From contig OZ038423.1 in NCBI GenBank assembly GCA_964036155.1, positions 26,055,249-26,119,248 of the forward strand: a stretch of DNA of 64,000 bases, written 5' to 3'. Position 1 is the first letter of the stretch, and every line of letters starts with the position of its first letter. This stretch comes from Diploscapter coronatus. Taxonomy: Eukaryota; Nematoda; Chromadorea; Rhabditida; Rhabditidae. The translations under genes and the position numbers were made by a program. Below the pieces are notes generated by a model that worked only from the letters and a program-made list of their open reading frames with translations, was not told the origin of the DNA and ran no database searches. Shown one piece after another: positions 62,433 through 64,000 of this stretch.

Positions 62433-64000
62433 TTAATTAATTAGTATACTTTGTGTTTAATACGTTTAATTACTTTTTTATTTAATTAGTCCTTAAATCA
62501 TTGGTCAAATTGCAATCTCAGACGAAGAAATCTCCCATTATTACGAGATACGTTTTCTTGTGTTTTTGAATTTCCATTTTTAGTATTATTTTTGCATGCT
62601 TGTTTTTTGCATAATTGTTTCTTTTATTTATTGTAGCTTGCATAATATTGATTTCTTTAAGTAATGACTAATATTTGAACTACTTGTGAATTCTAATTCA
62701 TTCACCATAATGATGAGATGTGCCTTAATGTACGTAGCCTTACCTTTTTCGATAATCAGACTATTCATTCTATCATAAGCCTTATCATATATATCATCAT
62801 TATTAAAATTTATTATTTTAGACAACTAAACCCCGACTATTTGCTCAATTTTGTACTATTTTGTTCCTATTTTTATTTTATTTATTATCTTTATTATTTA
62901 TTTCGGCACTTTTGGTGCCATTACTATTATCTCTATATCGCACCTCAAATATCGTATTTTTTTTTTTAGAATTTCCTCCATTACGAAAATACTGGCCAAA
63001 TAATTTATTGTTTCTTATTATTTTAAGTATTATATTTATATTCATTCTTCATTTTTTGTTGCATAATTTGCACCCGCCTGAATGTGAATTCTGGTCAACT
63101 ATGTACCTAATTTAAGAAATTTTGCTCTAATTTTGAAATTATTTCCTATTTAATCACGATTTTGAATCTCATATTTACTTTGTTTCGTCTATTATATTTT
63201 GCGTGCAATAAAGTCTTCGAAAATCGAAATGCGCACAATTTTAATCTAATTTATAAATTCGATGCTTATTCAATTGTGAACATCCAGTAGTTTTTTTCGG
63301 GTCCGTCTCAGTTTATGCTGCCTATTAACTTTTCGTGTCTTCTCCGCTTCTCTTTAATTTTTAACTTCTTCATTTTAAAAGAGGTTAAAGGATAAGCATT
63401 CTGCTGAAAGAATGGCTATGTTTTGAGTTACGGGCTTTTAAGCAAAAACTTAAATTATTCCTACATGCACCATGTCTATTGTTCATAATACCAAACTACG
63501 CCGGATTTAGCCCCCAAATGTTTAAATACTTGAAAAATCAAATCTAAGAACTTCCTTGACGCTTGAAACTCAATCCTTCATCTCTAAAGAAGCTTTCACT
63601 ATTCTGAAAATGTCTGAAGTTGACAACTCCCTTCAACCTTTAAAACAGAAGATAGCGTTTTAGGCCTAAACAAATCTAGTGCTCAGCCTCCTAAATGAAA
63701 TTGATGACCGTCATTCATTATCGCCCTTCTATTTCGGGTCAAATTAATCAATTTATTTTTTATCAGAATGGGTTCCTGAAATTAGGGCCTGCATTTCTTG
63801 GCCTAATGAAATTGAGAAGCGTGCATTTGCGGCTCTTAAAAGTGGTTTTTGTGGAATTCATCTAATTTTCACTTTAAACTGGGTGAAAGTTTCAAAACTA
63901 CCCTAAATGCGCGAGATAAATATCCTTCCCTGTGCGAATTCACACTGCTTGTCCTTTGTTAAATGCAGGAGAATCTCCACGTTTCCATTTTCTTCTTACT
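62433..64000. other. AT-rich 3' flank
   Basis: Very AT-rich sequence after the zinc-finger stop codon, with long TTATTATT-type runs at 62780-63060 and an AATAAA near 63207 that may end the transcript. I see no gene from here to the end of the window. Confidence 0.45.

Overview
The window looks like nuclear DNA of a free-living rhabditid-type nematode. The supporting signs are many short introns (about 43-150 nt) ending in tttcag, TTTCAG just upstream of start codons (spliced-leader acceptor style), closely spaced co-oriented genes as in nematode operons, a serpentine chemoreceptor of the SRE class, and best family matches to Caenorhabditis-type genes (pik-1, elo-5/elo-6, SPARC/ost-1, an M03D4.4-like zinc finger). 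From memory, several of those relatives lie on C. elegans chromosome IV, so this may be a chromosome IV-equivalent segment. The species cannot be named from the sequence alone.

Layout. 1-1459: no convincing gene. 1460-2811 (-): an uncharacterised Cys-rich, RING-like protein, 5' end uncertain. 2812-5605: non-coding, pyrimidine-rich. 5646-10320 (+): long-chain acyl-CoA synthetase. 11214-24967 (+): PQBP1, sphingosine-1-phosphate lyase, Pelle/IRAK kinase and NOL9 polynucleotide kinase, four head-to-tail genes that look like an operon. 25599-26714 (+): a DEG/ENaC channel gene that stops soon after the first membrane segment. 27204-30954 (+): tandem ELO fatty-acid elongases resembling ELO-6 and ELO-5. 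31855-34272 (+): SRE-type chemoreceptor. 34944-37535 (-): SPARC. 39879-48059 (-): a large multi-exon tyrosinase with a membrane/signal segment. 48100-58970: about 10.9 kb without a recognisable gene. 58978-62432 (+): C2H2 zinc-finger transcription factor. 62433-64000: AT-rich 3' flank.

Functionally the left half is lipid- and RNA-centred: fatty-acyl activation, branched-chain fatty-acid elongation, breakdown of sphingosine-1-phosphate, U5 snRNP-linked splicing and pre-rRNA processing. The right half holds extracellular-matrix and cuticle-type genes and a transcription factor. The most unusual items are a GC-AG intron needed to keep the S1P lyase frame open, short introns in two unrelated genes sharing an ACCAAA/TTACCATTT sequence, three inverted-repeat elements sitting inside introns, the truncated channel gene, and the four-gene operon candidate.
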